The position numbers were made by a program, and so were the translations under genes. Below the pieces are notes generated by a model. It searched no databases. It was given only the letters and a program-made list of their open reading frames with translations, and was not told where the DNA came from. A stretch of DNA of 64,000 nucleotides, taken from assembly GCA_035578155.1 (NCBI GenBank), contig JAPWDM010000002.1, positions 37,372,437 to 37,436,436 on the forward strand, given 5' to 3'. Positions 12,505 through 22,868 of the stretch are shown piece by piece; within the stretch, counting starts at the first letter, position 1, and each line of letters opens with the position of its first letter. This DNA comes from Brachynemurus nebulosus (Eukaryota; Arthropoda; Insecta; Neuroptera; Myrmeleontidae).

Positions 12505-12975
12505 TATCGATAATTTTCGATAACGAAAAATAGGTTTTGACAGTCCCAATATATTAGGAATACCCACAACTTGCTTCGCTTAAGCTTTCAAAAATTTCGT
12601 TATTTTTGAGCTACGATGTACCATTTACGAGATATTTACGACCAAAGGTTTACGTTTTCGAAAAGTATTGAAAACTAATTTTTTTGAAAATATTTCATTG
12701 GTGACAAAACCAATTTGACTAATCAGTCTGAATCAATTAATTATAATCAGTTTATGATGAGTAACTCGGTATCGATAATTTTCGATAACGAAAAGTAAGT
12801 TTTGATAGTCCCAGTATGTTGGGAATACCCACAACTTGCTTCGCTTAAGCCTTCAAAAATTTCGTTATTTTTGAGCTACGATGCACCGTTTACGAGATAT
12901 TTACGATCAAAAGTTTACGTTTTCGAAAAGTATGAAAACTAATTTTTTCGAAGATATTCTATTGCCGACCAAAGA
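12505..12975. repeat. Tandem duplication, 265-bp period
   Basis: Two copies beginning TATCGATAATTTTCGATAAC at 12,505 and 12,770. Each runs through ACCCACAACTTGCTTCGCTT and ends near TCGAA(A/G)ATAT. They differ by scattered substitutions. No coding sequence. Confidence 0.75.
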
Positions 12976-13163
12976 AATGGGACTAAAAGAGCATAAATTA
13001 AACCATTATTCAATCAGTTTATAATAATTTGTTAGACATTTAGTAGTAAAAGTAAATTAAACACATTTAACTGAAAATATTATGTTATTTATTCTTCTTT
13101 TCTTCTATTATAACTATTAGGAGTATGTAACTATTAGAGATAACTACAGAGATATGCTGCTAC

Positions 13164-13597
13164 CAGTGATGGAGAACTATCGATAGTCCCGACTATCGAT
13201 AGTTCTGACTATCGATAGTCCCGACTATCGATAGTTACGATAGTCGTGAAACTATCGATAGTTATCGGTAGTTTAACGGTAGTTTTTGATACCCAAGTTG
13301 GGCAGCATTTAGATAGCCGGCGAGCAAAAAAAAAAAAAAAGAAAGAAAAAGGTCGCCGGTTTTACGCTGGGGCGGAATTATTCTTTTTTGCCCGGAAATT
13401 CCCTTAAAATGGTTGTTTTTATATCTCTGGCTATAATTTCTACGAAATTTTTATTATCTTTAGTATTTATAAGTAAACGAAATAAGTGAAAAAAAGTATC
13501 GAAAACTATCGATAGTAAAAAAAAAAATATCGATAGTTTTCGATAGTCAAAACTATCGATAGTTATCGATAGTGCTATCGATAGTTCTCCACCACTG
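13164..13597. mobile_element. hAT MITE with repeated CTATCGATAG
   Basis: Inverted ends CAGTGATGGAGAACTATCG and (reverse complement of the right end) CAGTGGTGGAGAACTATCG. The 8-bp flanks are identical: GCTGCTAC at 13,156-13,163 and 13,598-13,605. Both subterminal regions carry many copies of the palindrome ACTATCGATAGT. 434 bp, non-coding. Confidence 0.9.
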
Positions 13598-13992
13598 GCT
13601 GCTACAATTTTATTTTGTTTTTGGATTTTAATTTACTTATATTGTTTCTTACATTTTCTTTTATATCAATATTTTGCCGATTGAAGTTTTTCCCACGTTT
13701 GTCTGTTTTTATTATACAAATATTTCGATCAAGCTTTTAGTTTATTTTTTTAGTTTAGATTTTATCTTCTACGCAATATCCTGATTTAATTTTTGTTTTT
13801 ACCGGAAAAATTTCTAAGTTTTCAGTGAATAACGTACTGACCCTGTATTAATTAAACCTTTTTGTATATTTGTCGCCCGTAAATCGCGATTTCGCTTTCG
13901 TTTCTTTCCTTCCGAAACAGGTGTTGTTAAATTTCCATTAGTATTATTTGGGAAAGTTTCGTCCAAATTAAAATATATATCCGAATTAACAG

Positions 13993-15240
13993 TAGGGTAA
14001 AAGACCCCATTGTCGATCGGGGTTATAAGTCCGATCAGTTTTGACATTTATATCTTAATGAAGTTATTTCTGAAAGAAACCTTTGATAAAAAAAATTATT
14101 ATTAATAGAATGATTATTTTTCAATTTAAATTCACCTCACATTTAATGCCTCCTCACTTAATTTAAGAAATACATATATATATCGAAAAATTTTTGTTGA
14201 ATTCGTGAATTTTTAATATGATGGATGATCATTATTCAAAACACATGAGTTATAAATTGTAACATTTTTCACCGAATTTTTAAAGTTATTAGCATAATAA
14301 AAGTATACAAATAATTGTTATTAGTCCACTTAAGAGATTAGGATAGCTAAATTAAATTTTATATGCGTTAAATATTATTTGTATGACTAATTCTTCTTGG
14401 GGTCTGAGTTTTACAGTTAGGTACCGCATTTTGAGAATTATATTATATTGCATATTTATTTTATAAACATTTTTAATTAATTTTTGGGTTTAAAACACTT
14501 AACTAACCGTTTTTATAATTTCACTTTAATATTTTATTTATTTCAGAACGTAAAATCAATTGAAAAATAATTAATAATGAATTAAAACTTCGAAATTGAA
14601 ATAAAAACGTCAGACATTTAGATTTGAAACAACATATAAATATATACGTCATATACTTAATTTAACTGTTTAAAAATTCACAATGGCGTATAGATAAGTT
14701 AGAATCATGTTAGAATGTACACAATGTTTTTTAAAGCATAACTAGATGGCGAAAGAAAATACAGTATTTTAGTGGTTTATTTTATCGAATATTTAAACCC
14801 TTCTGTCATTGCTGCTATGTTTCACAAGGTGTCATTCTGTGATACTCTATGACACAGACTGACCCCTTGTAGTGGATAAAGTGTCAAAGTGACTGAAAGA
14901 GAATGGTTCAAATATTCGATAGTATAAGATTTGTACTACTGTACGTGATTTGAATTAATGCGCGATTCTTCATAGGGGTCAGTGTATTGATCTTTCAAAG
15001 GAGGTTAATATTTTCTGTCTGCTTTTTAATAGACGTCAACAAATTATAAAACAAAAACATTAATAAATCAAAATTTTTGGGTTATATTTTCTTAAAAACA
15101 TATCCATTGGATTAAAAAAACTTGGTTTCATACTTATTAAGAAAAAAAAAAAATGGATGTTTTGTTTATTTTTTAATTTTTTTAAGCTAATTTAATGATA
15201 CAGCTAAAAATAGTGATCGGTCATCGGGTCTCTTACCCTA
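13993..15240. mobile_element. TA-target MITE (GGTAAAAGACCC family), 1.25 kb
   Basis: The left border TAGGGTAAAAGACCCC and the right border GGGTCTCTTACCCTA are inverted, with TA at each edge. Subterminal sequence (14,040-14,160) is shared, inverted, with the element at 52,849-53,466, including GAAGTTATTTCTGAAAGAAA. No transposase is seen. An open frame crossing the left border (13,814-14,047, minus) is discussed separately. Confidence 0.7.
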
Positions 15241-15659
15241 ATAGTTAAAGCAGAAGACAAAAACTGTCCATTATTTAAATTTAAATGGATAAAATTATTT
15301 AAATTGTTTAAATTATATGGTTTAAATTGTTTAAATTATAAGATTAAATTCAGAAAGAGCTGTTAAATTAATTTTTTCTTTATCAGCGTCCATATTTTGA
15401 AATTAAAATAAATTATAATTATATTTTAATAACAATAATGCTACGAAAGAATTCGTCTAAACACAGTAAACATTAAATATGGCTAAAATTGTGAACATCA
15501 TTGTTCACTTACATTGTAAAATGATAACAGAAGAAGGAATACCAAAATGCGTGTAGTTCTGTATGTACCTACAATCCACTCTAACTAACATGTAGCCACT
15601 TAATAAAAGAAATCACATACGTATACCTTATTTAATCTAAATGAAAAGTTAATTTTTTG

Positions 15660-16190
15660 TTTTCTCTTTGTTACAACTGCACATGTAACAAAAATTTTTT
15701 AAACCATTTATTCTTTGATTGTTAAAATTTAAAAAAAGTTTATGGACTATAACTTTTTTATTTTCTAGAATTTTAGGATGAAAATTTCACCAATCGATAG
15801 CTTAAATGTAGCTGAATCCAATGATATAAAAATCTCAAAAACGAAAAATTTGCAGTTGTAACAGTTTTATTCTCAACGTGCGATATGTAAATTAAAAATC
15901 ACAAAGTGATTGAGAAAATTATCCGGTTCGGCCGGGAATCGAACCCAGGATCTCCTGGTAAGTAGCCTGGCATGTTTTAGCCCGGCAGTAACTTTGTGAT
16001 TTTTAATTTACATATGTGGTTTTTGGTCACGTTAACCAAGGAAGTCGAGTGCTTAAAGTTTCAGTTTAGCTGAACGATATGTGAGCATATGAATACTACG
16101 TGTGTTTAAATGCAGACAAAAGTCTGTCATACGTAGTAGTGTTCCACAAGCACTCGATAATATTTGAAATTGAAAAATTATCCCAAGCAT
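15660..16190. repeat. Inverted copy of the repeat at about 11,390-11,790, interrupted by a small mobile module
   Basis: Read on the minus strand this segment follows 11,390-11,790, including TTGAAATTGAAAAATT, CAGACAAAAGTCTGTCATAC, CCTTGGTTAACGTGACCAA and GAATAAAACTGTTACAACTG. The order is continuous in the other copy, but here it is broken at one point by 15,887-16,011. Confidence 0.7.
15887..16011. mobile_element. 125-bp module with inverted ends and a tRNA-like core
   Basis: Begins GTAAATTAAAAATCACAAAG and ends with its exact reverse complement. It is flanked on both sides by ATAT (15,883-15,886 and 16,012-16,015), whereas the related repeat at 11,559-11,562 has a single ATAT and no insert. 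The core on the minus strand holds the 3' part of a tRNA (anticodon loop CTACTTA, then T arm CTGGGTTCGATTCCCGG) related to the tRNA-like sequences at 10,837 and 11,244. This is direct sequence evidence of a mobile insertion. Confidence 0.75.
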
Positions 16191-16861
16191 ATTTTTCTTA
16201 AATATTAAGAAAATATGCAAATACAATGAAAGGCATTAATAAAAGAAATGTGTGTCTTAAGAAAGCTTGTTAATTATCCTCTTTATTTGTGAATTATGGA
16301 CGATTTTATAAAAAATCGCGACAGGGGACTGTTTCAGGAATTTATATTACGTACGATTAAATAAAAAATTTCTAAGTAAATTAAACATTATAATGAATTT
16401 TCTTAATGCTATAGGACGCTTGTCATTAAAATCAATTTTTTGGCTAAATTGCCTTTTTAAGTAGCTGAACTTATAACTCTAAAGTTATAAAATTATATAT
16501 TATAAAATTAACATTAGAACAAGAAGAACATTACCTTCTACTAACTTATCTCGCTATGAAATGACAGGGGACTGATATTTTACATAGAAAGTTTCCTAGC
16601 ATAAAATCATTTCAAATCTATTCAATTTTCAGGGGTAGGCGTGATAATATATTCGCTAAGTAATTATTTTATAAATTTATTGTAGCTTAATCACTTAAAA
16701 CGATAGGAAAATTGTATAGCAGGGTACTGTTACAACTAGTGGCCTAAACGTGTGGTTTACTTACAAATGCAGCGGTGACAGTGAACAAAATGATGTCAGC
16801 GCACTTAACTCTGCAACCGAATGAACTTCACACCGATTGCGTTCCGTTTCATGATATAAAC
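16191..16861. other. AT-rich sequence, no gene seen
   Basis: No exon or bounded element was recognised. The phrase GACAGGGGACTGTT and variants recur at about 16,321, 16,564, 17,717 and 17,916, so this stretch may be part of an unrecognised repeat spanning the hAT insertion at 16,862. Confidence 0.35.
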
Positions 16862-17661
16862 CAGTGTTTTTCAACCTGTGGGTCGCGACCCCCTGGGGGG
16901 TCGTGAAGCCTTTTTAAGGGGGTCGCAGTTACTTTAACAATAAAACCACTCTAGTTCAATATATAATATTTAATAAAGAAAAGGTTAATTAAAGGTTACA
17001 TTAATGTGATGGTTTCATACCTTCGCTCGATAAAATTTCAAAACAAATAACTGCGGCTTATCTTCAATAACAGTAAATCCGAATTTTAAATAATTGTCGT
17101 CATATAGACACTTTTTCTTTGCTTTTGTTTCATTACTCTCATTGGAACTTAAAGTTGACGGTTGTGCATGGCTTTCCAGAAACTCATCCATTTTCAATAA
17201 TTACAATTAGCACAGAATTTTGGATATTAAACAATAAGACACTGAGCAACTAGTAAACAAACAACAAGTCAATTCAATAAATTTAAACACAACTCAAAGC
17301 GAATTCACAATTCAAAGAATTCAAAAGTACCGTCCTTTATTCGTTTGATGCTCCACGCAGCGCTTATCACGCTGCGCTATGTCTCGCTCACACAAATCAC
17401 GCGCGCATTCAGCAGCTACAATAAGTCGTCAACTTCGATGTCGATATAAAAATATGCCTGTTTAAAATTCTTTGTTACGCATATATTTAACTGACACCTA
17501 ACTGAAAATAATCGATTAAAATAAACGGATTCGAAATTTATAACATAAAAGTTAGAAATAGCAGAGGGTAGGGGTCACGAAATATTTTTCTATACTAGGG
17601 GGTCTCGAAATATTTTACCATACTAGGGGGGTCGCGCCATGAAAAAGGTTGAAAAACACTG
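16862..17661. mobile_element. hAT element, 800 bp, internally deleted
   Basis: Perfect 16-bp inverted ends CAGTGTTTTTCAACCT / AGGTTGAAAAACACTG, and identical 8-bp flanks ATATAAAC at 16,854-16,861 and 17,662-17,669. Subterminal GGTCGCGACC-type and GGGGGGTCG blocks are typical of this hAT end class. A scrap of transposase N-terminus remains inside (17,015-17,197, minus). It is a deletion derivative of an autonomous element. Confidence 0.92.
17015..17197 (-). pseudogene. hAT transposase N-terminal fragment (ZBED5-like)
   Basis: A 60-residue open frame starts MKMDEFLESHAQ and contains KKKCLYDDNYLKFGFTVIED. In hAT transposases of the ZBED5 type the N-terminus reads K(K/R)xYxxxYLxxGF followed by a zinc-finger cysteine pair; here the expected cysteine-containing part is degraded and the frame soon stops. 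It lies wholly inside the 16,862-17,661 element. The catalytic and dimerisation regions are absent, so this is a remnant. Confidence 0.7.
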
Positions 17662-18111
17662 ATATAAACGATCGCGCCAATGCACAGTACGATTTCAGTA
17701 CCATTTTCAAATTGTGACAGGGGACTGTTCAATAAATTTGAGGACAACATTTGATTACTTTTTTTTTAATGAAATTTTTATTTTAAAAATATAATTGAGT
17801 TTTACAAAGATGCTTACTGTATTCTAGTATTATTCATATTTTTTTTTACTCAGGCAGCAATGATACTGAAAATAAATATTTGTAATAATACCTCTAATTT
17901 TGGAAATGGGACACGACAGGGGACTGTGAATTGACTGTAAAAAGTGACTGTAAATTGAATATTACAATATTATATTAGTAAATGGGTTATGGCGTGCCAA
18001 GAATAGCTGACATATTGTCATTTTTAATACATATAACTCAACAATAATAAGATCTATTATATAAAATCTACCTGGGACAGCGATTTTCCAATTAGTAGAG
18101 AAATAGCCATA

Positions 18112-18994
18112 TAAGGTAAAAGACCCGGTAATTGACCCTGGCCCAGTTTCTGAACTTTTCAACTTTGTTATAAATTAATAAAAAAACTATATTTTAAATA
18201 AGAAAAAAAATAAATTCTTAATTTAAAGTAATCTATTCTGTGTCTAATGAACAACAATTTAAAAAGTTTAGAATATATTAACTAAATAAAAAAAAATTTT
18301 TTAAGTTTAAAATGTGTGTAAAAACTATTTTTTTGGTAGTTTCTTAACAGTTTATGTTACAAAGTACTCATTTTGATCTGTGCAATATTCATCATGTAAG
18401 TATGAAAACTTAATTAAAAATATATGAGCAGGTTAATATTTGTTTAAAATTTATTTTAAAATATTTATAAAATACCTTAGAATAATTTTTATTATTGAAA
18501 TATGAGGGTCAATTACTAGGCTCACTTCTAAAGTGGTATGGCCCAATTAAATTCTAACCAGTATTTGTTAGTTATTTTGTTATTTATAGTTATCTTCGAT
18601 TAGTTTTTGTTATTTTTCATAACGTATATAACATTAAACATTCATTTTTATCAATAAAAAATTATTTATAAATTAAATTTTAAAAAACTGTATTTTTAAA
18701 TTTAAGGATCAGAAACTAGGCCACTGTCAGGGTCAAAAACATGTCACATGAGAACACTGTCACATGAGAAATTTTGAAGGTCAGAAACTGGGTCCTTTTT
18801 GTCAATTTTTAAAACATTAATTTAAATTATTAATTCAATTCAAATAATTATTTTACTTGTATGACTTTATTTTGAAAGCCATAAACTAGTTGATAAAATT
18901 ATTAATTGTCTCTTAAGTTTAAACTTATATTTATTACTGTCGTTTAACCTCAGCCGTCACTCTTACAAGGTCAGAAACTAGGCCCGTTACCTTA
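18112..18994. mobile_element. TA-target MITE (GGTAAAAGACCC family), intact copy
   Basis: Borders TAAGGTAAAAGACCCGG and GGCCCGTTACCTTA, with TA at both edges. This copy is uninterrupted and is the inverse of 6940-9790 without its foldback insertion, so it serves as the empty site for that insertion. 883 bp, non-coding. Confidence 0.8.
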
Positions 18995-19351
18995 CAGTGT
19001 GGCAAAATGAAACAAAAATAGTGACAGATGTTGAAACAAAAATATTGACAAATATGGCGGTTAAACAAGGTTGGATTTAAAATTTTTCTATATTGATGTT
19101 ATTTCTGTTGTTATAAGTATTGTTTAGAATATTTATTAATAAATAGTCTTAAATTACAACAGAAATCACATACAAATTAAAAAAAAATATTCATTAACAC
19201 CGACAATATATAGGTTATAAAAGGTGTTAACCTCCAAGGTGTTAACCAATATAGCGATTTTGCTTCCAAAAAAAAAAATATAAAATATATAAATAATGAA
19301 ATTAAAAATACATTCCTGAAAACCATTTCCAATTTTCTATTTGAAATGGAG

Positions 19352-19856
19352 GGGAGAATACGATATCCGAGGCGACAAAATTTGACAAGCGGATAGATTT
19401 TGGCATTCTAAGCAAAAAATAAAGAGTAGAAAATTTTGAAATTCGCCTTAGTTTTCGAGATTCGATCGTTAAAATTATAGTAAAAGTTGCTATGATGTTA
19501 AGACAGTGCGTAGAATTTTTAATTAAAACAGACCTTATAACAGAGTAACACACATAATTATAACACAGAAACAAATATTTTAACATTACTGCGCAAATTA
19601 AAAGCTACTAAAAAATATTATGTAAATTGTTTTAAATAAATAATTTAATAAAATCAAATAAAATAATCACAAAATCACAAACCATGTAAATAAAAATTAT
19701 TAGAAAACGTTAGTCAATTATTTTATAAATGATCAGTGTGATATCTCGAAAACTAAGGCGAATTTCAAAATTGTTTACTCTTTATTTTTTGCTTAGAATG
19801 CCAAAATCTATCAGATCCGCTTGTCAAATTTTGTCGCCTCGGGTATCGTACTCGTG
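19352..19856. mobile_element. Element with about 110-bp inverted arms
   Basis: The left arm (about 19,352-19,465) contains GAGGCGACAAAATTTGACAA and GCATTCTAAGCAAAAAATAA; the right arm (about 19,740-19,856) carries the reverse complements. About 275 bp separate the arms. Target duplications were not resolved. Confidence 0.6.
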
Positions 19857-19864
19857 CCTAAATG

Positions 19865-20602
19865 GATTCTATGAACCATGATGTGAAAGAAAGTCTTTTT
19901 CTTTGCTTTTCAAAATATGGCTAATGAATTTTTGTACAATAAAAAATGAAAATTAAAAGGTTAAATTTAAATTAATTTTTTTTAATATTACCATACTGTA
20001 GTTTTTCACAAAATAAAAGGTGATTGAATGACGTTCGTATTAAAATTTTTAATTAAATTTTCCTATAAATATTTTTAAAAAATTTTCCTGATTGATTAAC
20101 GAACGATAACTTACCGGTATATGTATATAATTTTCGTTTATTTTTTTTTCTATTTTTATCCGTAGTCGAATAAGAGAACTAACGTATTCATTATATACAT
20201 ATAGGTACGTTACGATTCGTTTAGTTACCATATGTTACTTACTAGAGTACCTATATACATTAACGCAAAGAGGCACATTTACGTTCTAGTTTATACTAGC
20301 TAATACTAGTTTACGTTTTATTTTTCACAACCAACCAACTAGTTTCTGCTTTTTACTGGATGAGATAATTCCTAAAATATACCCTTATTTTATTATATTG
20401 CTATTGAATTTGAATTCTTCCCAAATTCAACGTTTAAAATGTTACAAACCCTCATTACAGCATCCTTCGTAATATAGCGACTTTTTAAATTTTTTTCGGA
20501 AAACAGTTTACATTGAATAATGGTTCGAAACCTATCGCATGTGATTTTTTCGGCTTTTTGCATTGATAAAACAAAAATTCGTTTTTAATTTTTCTCAAAA
20601 AC
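19865..20602. other. AT-rich sequence, no gene seen
   Basis: No gene was recognised. The block ATTACAGCATCCTTCGTAAT at about 20,454 belongs to a dispersed repeat also seen near 10,421, 34,530 and 38,569. Confidence 0.35.
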
Positions 20603-20950
20603 GACCAGCGAAGTGGCCGAGCGTGCTTAAACACTAACTGGAACTTGTGACTGGTAGGTCGAGGGTTCAAATCCGACGACCGGCTGTGTTCGTGAAGGTT
20701 TTCTGCAATTTCCCTTCACAATTCCAGATGAATATTGGCATAGTTCCTTAAGAAGACGGTTGTAGACTCATACCCACCAAATCCTAGCTCTCACCTCACT
20801 TTCCTTCTCCTTCACCCACATCATAATGTAATTTTTAATGTATTAAAAGTATAAATAAAGTTAGAAAAATAATGATGTGGGTGGCATCTGTTATAGACTA
20901 ACTGTCATTAAAACGGACGTTAAACCGCATTATTATTATTATTATTATTA
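20603..20950 (+). repeat. tRNA-derived SINE with (ATT)n tail and 14-bp target duplication
   Basis: The 5' head has RNA polymerase III promoter boxes: A box AGTGGCCGAGCG and B box GGGTTCAAATCC, in a type II (Ser/Leu-like) tRNA layout. A body of about 250 bp follows, ending in a short ATT microsatellite. The element is bounded by identical 14-bp copies of TTTTTCTCAAAAAC (20,589-20,602 and 20,951-20,964), the hallmark of LINE-mediated retrotransposition. The perfect duplication suggests a fairly recent insertion. Diverged fragments occur near 484, 5,214 and 34,440. Confidence 0.9.
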
Positions 20951-20964
20951 TTTTTCTCAAAAAC

Positions 20965-21765
20965 CAGGTTTTTTAAAACAATGGTTCAAAAGCCCATCTT
21001 ATGTAGTTTTTCCGTTTTTTCCAATGGTGCCATATTCTAGAAACAGTTTTGATAAATTTTAGTTACCTGTTACAGTTCCAAAGATATGAGCCCTGACTTT
21101 TTTTTCAAATTGACATCCTGTATTTAAAATTTTAGTGAATTTCATTTTCCGCTGAAAATTCGCTAAAAGGATATTTCACTCATAAGAAAAGGTGTTTAAA
21201 TAGTTTAGATTTTAATGAGAGAATCCGTAAAATCGGTAGTACATACCGTACATACACTGTACTGAAATAATCTTAATAATAATAACATTTACATGAATTT
21301 GATAAGATAAAATTATTTAAATTGTTATAATTTGTTAAAAGATAATTTTTAATTGTTTCTAAAATGTTATCACTATCATAGTCACATGCTATAGGTTCGT
21401 AATGCCTCCTATTTAACCTTGTGAAATTTAAAGGAATCGAAGTTTATTTTTGATTAGCGAAAGCCAAGCGTCATCATAAAAGACATTAACGTTATGTATT
21501 TGACAGAAATGTGAATTTTTTATTATGAAATTTTGGTAGTTTGAGAACTAAAAACATACAATCAACACTCACTATTAATATTAATTGTCATTTTAATTAG
21601 GAATTTTATGGGTTAAAACGATAAAGTTTATTTAGTGACGCCATAAAAATGAAATTAAAAAACTATTATTTAATAGTAAATACCAAACTTTTGTCAATTA
21701 ACGCTGTCATTGACGCTGTTTAACTGCGACACAACACTATACCATGTCAACAGTTCTGTAGAAAG
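20965..21765. other. AT-rich sequence, no gene seen
   Basis: No gene was recognised. The stretch at 20,965-21,130 resembles parts of the dispersed repeat described at 34,520-35,030. The rest shows no structure I can name. Confidence 0.35.
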
Positions 21766-22125
21766 CAGGGCTGCCAGTAAAAATTTCTGTTTTATACCGT
21801 CAGGTCTCTGAAATTATACAAAATTGGCTTCTATTATATAAAACAACTTTTCGGTACAATGACAAATCAATTTCGGTAATCATTTTTGCAATTTTGCGAA
21901 AATGAAAGGAAGTTCAAATGTACATAAGGGAATATTTATGTAGTTTCTTTGGCTCTAACGTGATGTCACATTAACAAAAAATTGTAGCTGCTGTATTCAG
22001 CGCATTCAGTTTAAATTTTTGGCGTTCGTATCCAATTATATAGGAAAGTTTCTTATACAAAGAGGATACACAAAACAACCAAATTATACAGATTTTGTAT
22101 CCAATTATACATTCTGGCAGCCCTG
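21766..22125. mobile_element. hAT MITE, 360 bp
   Basis: Ends CAGGGCTGCCAG and CTGGCAGCCCTG are inverted; the flanks GTAGAAAG are identical at 21,758-21,765 and 22,126-22,133 (8 bp). Non-coding. Confidence 0.92.
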
Positions 22126-22267
22126 GTAGAAAGTAATACACTAATAAGGTATACAAACAAAGCTCGCTCTCTGTCTAATTACCATCAATATCGAAGCGGT
22201 CCGATGTGCGTAATTTCGCAAGTGTGTATGTGCCTTACAACCCGTAACTGGGTTGTAAGAACACATA

Positions 22268-22433
22268 AGGAGTCTCCACATTCTCGCCGAGGTTGGACGA
22301 AACGAGAATGTAGAGGGTCATTTCGTTGTGTCTCGCGGTTGGTGTTTTAATGCTATTGATATGGCTGAGCCAACCTCAGCGAGGAACTCGACGAGGAACC
22401 TCGTCCAACCTCGGCGAGAATGTGGAGACTCCT
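22268..22433. mobile_element. Foldback MITE with 33-bp perfect inverted repeats
   Basis: Starts AGGAGTCTCCACATTCTCGC and ends with the exact reverse complement over at least 33 bp; the loop is about 100 bp. More GC-rich than its surroundings. Flanks ACACATA (left) and ATACACATA (right) are similar but not a clean duplication. Lies about 430 bp upstream of the first basigin exon seen. Confidence 0.7.
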
Positions 22434-22868
22434 ATACACATACGGGTAATAAAATTCACTATAAATAATATAAATCTGATACGAATACAATACATTAAAA
22501 TTATGTAGAACTTGGTAAACATTCAGTTGGTAGATAAAATTTTTGTACAAATTTTAATGTGATACCTACACAGTATAAAGATTAATAAAAGTGTAGTGTG
22601 CTGTGTCTCATTACGCATAGGTGCGTGTAAAATTCAACTTTCTGTATGACTGTATGTAAAACATAGCTTACCTAAATAATATTTTGTACGATAGATAAGC
22701 AATTTCATGGTAGTCGTAGATAACGTTTTTTACATTAACAAAAAATGCAATTAAGAATTTATTCGATATCAAATTCCCTACGTAGTATGTGACTCACGAA
22801 AGATTATTATTAAAGCTTAAAACCAACAAATTCGCTAATATGTAATTTGTTTTTATAATTTGTTTCAG

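Noticed and set aside
22326..22550. 60-65 residue frames near the basigin gene, considered for its missing first exon
   Set aside because: They overlap a hairpin MITE (22,268-22,433) and do not end in a donor of the required phase 1.
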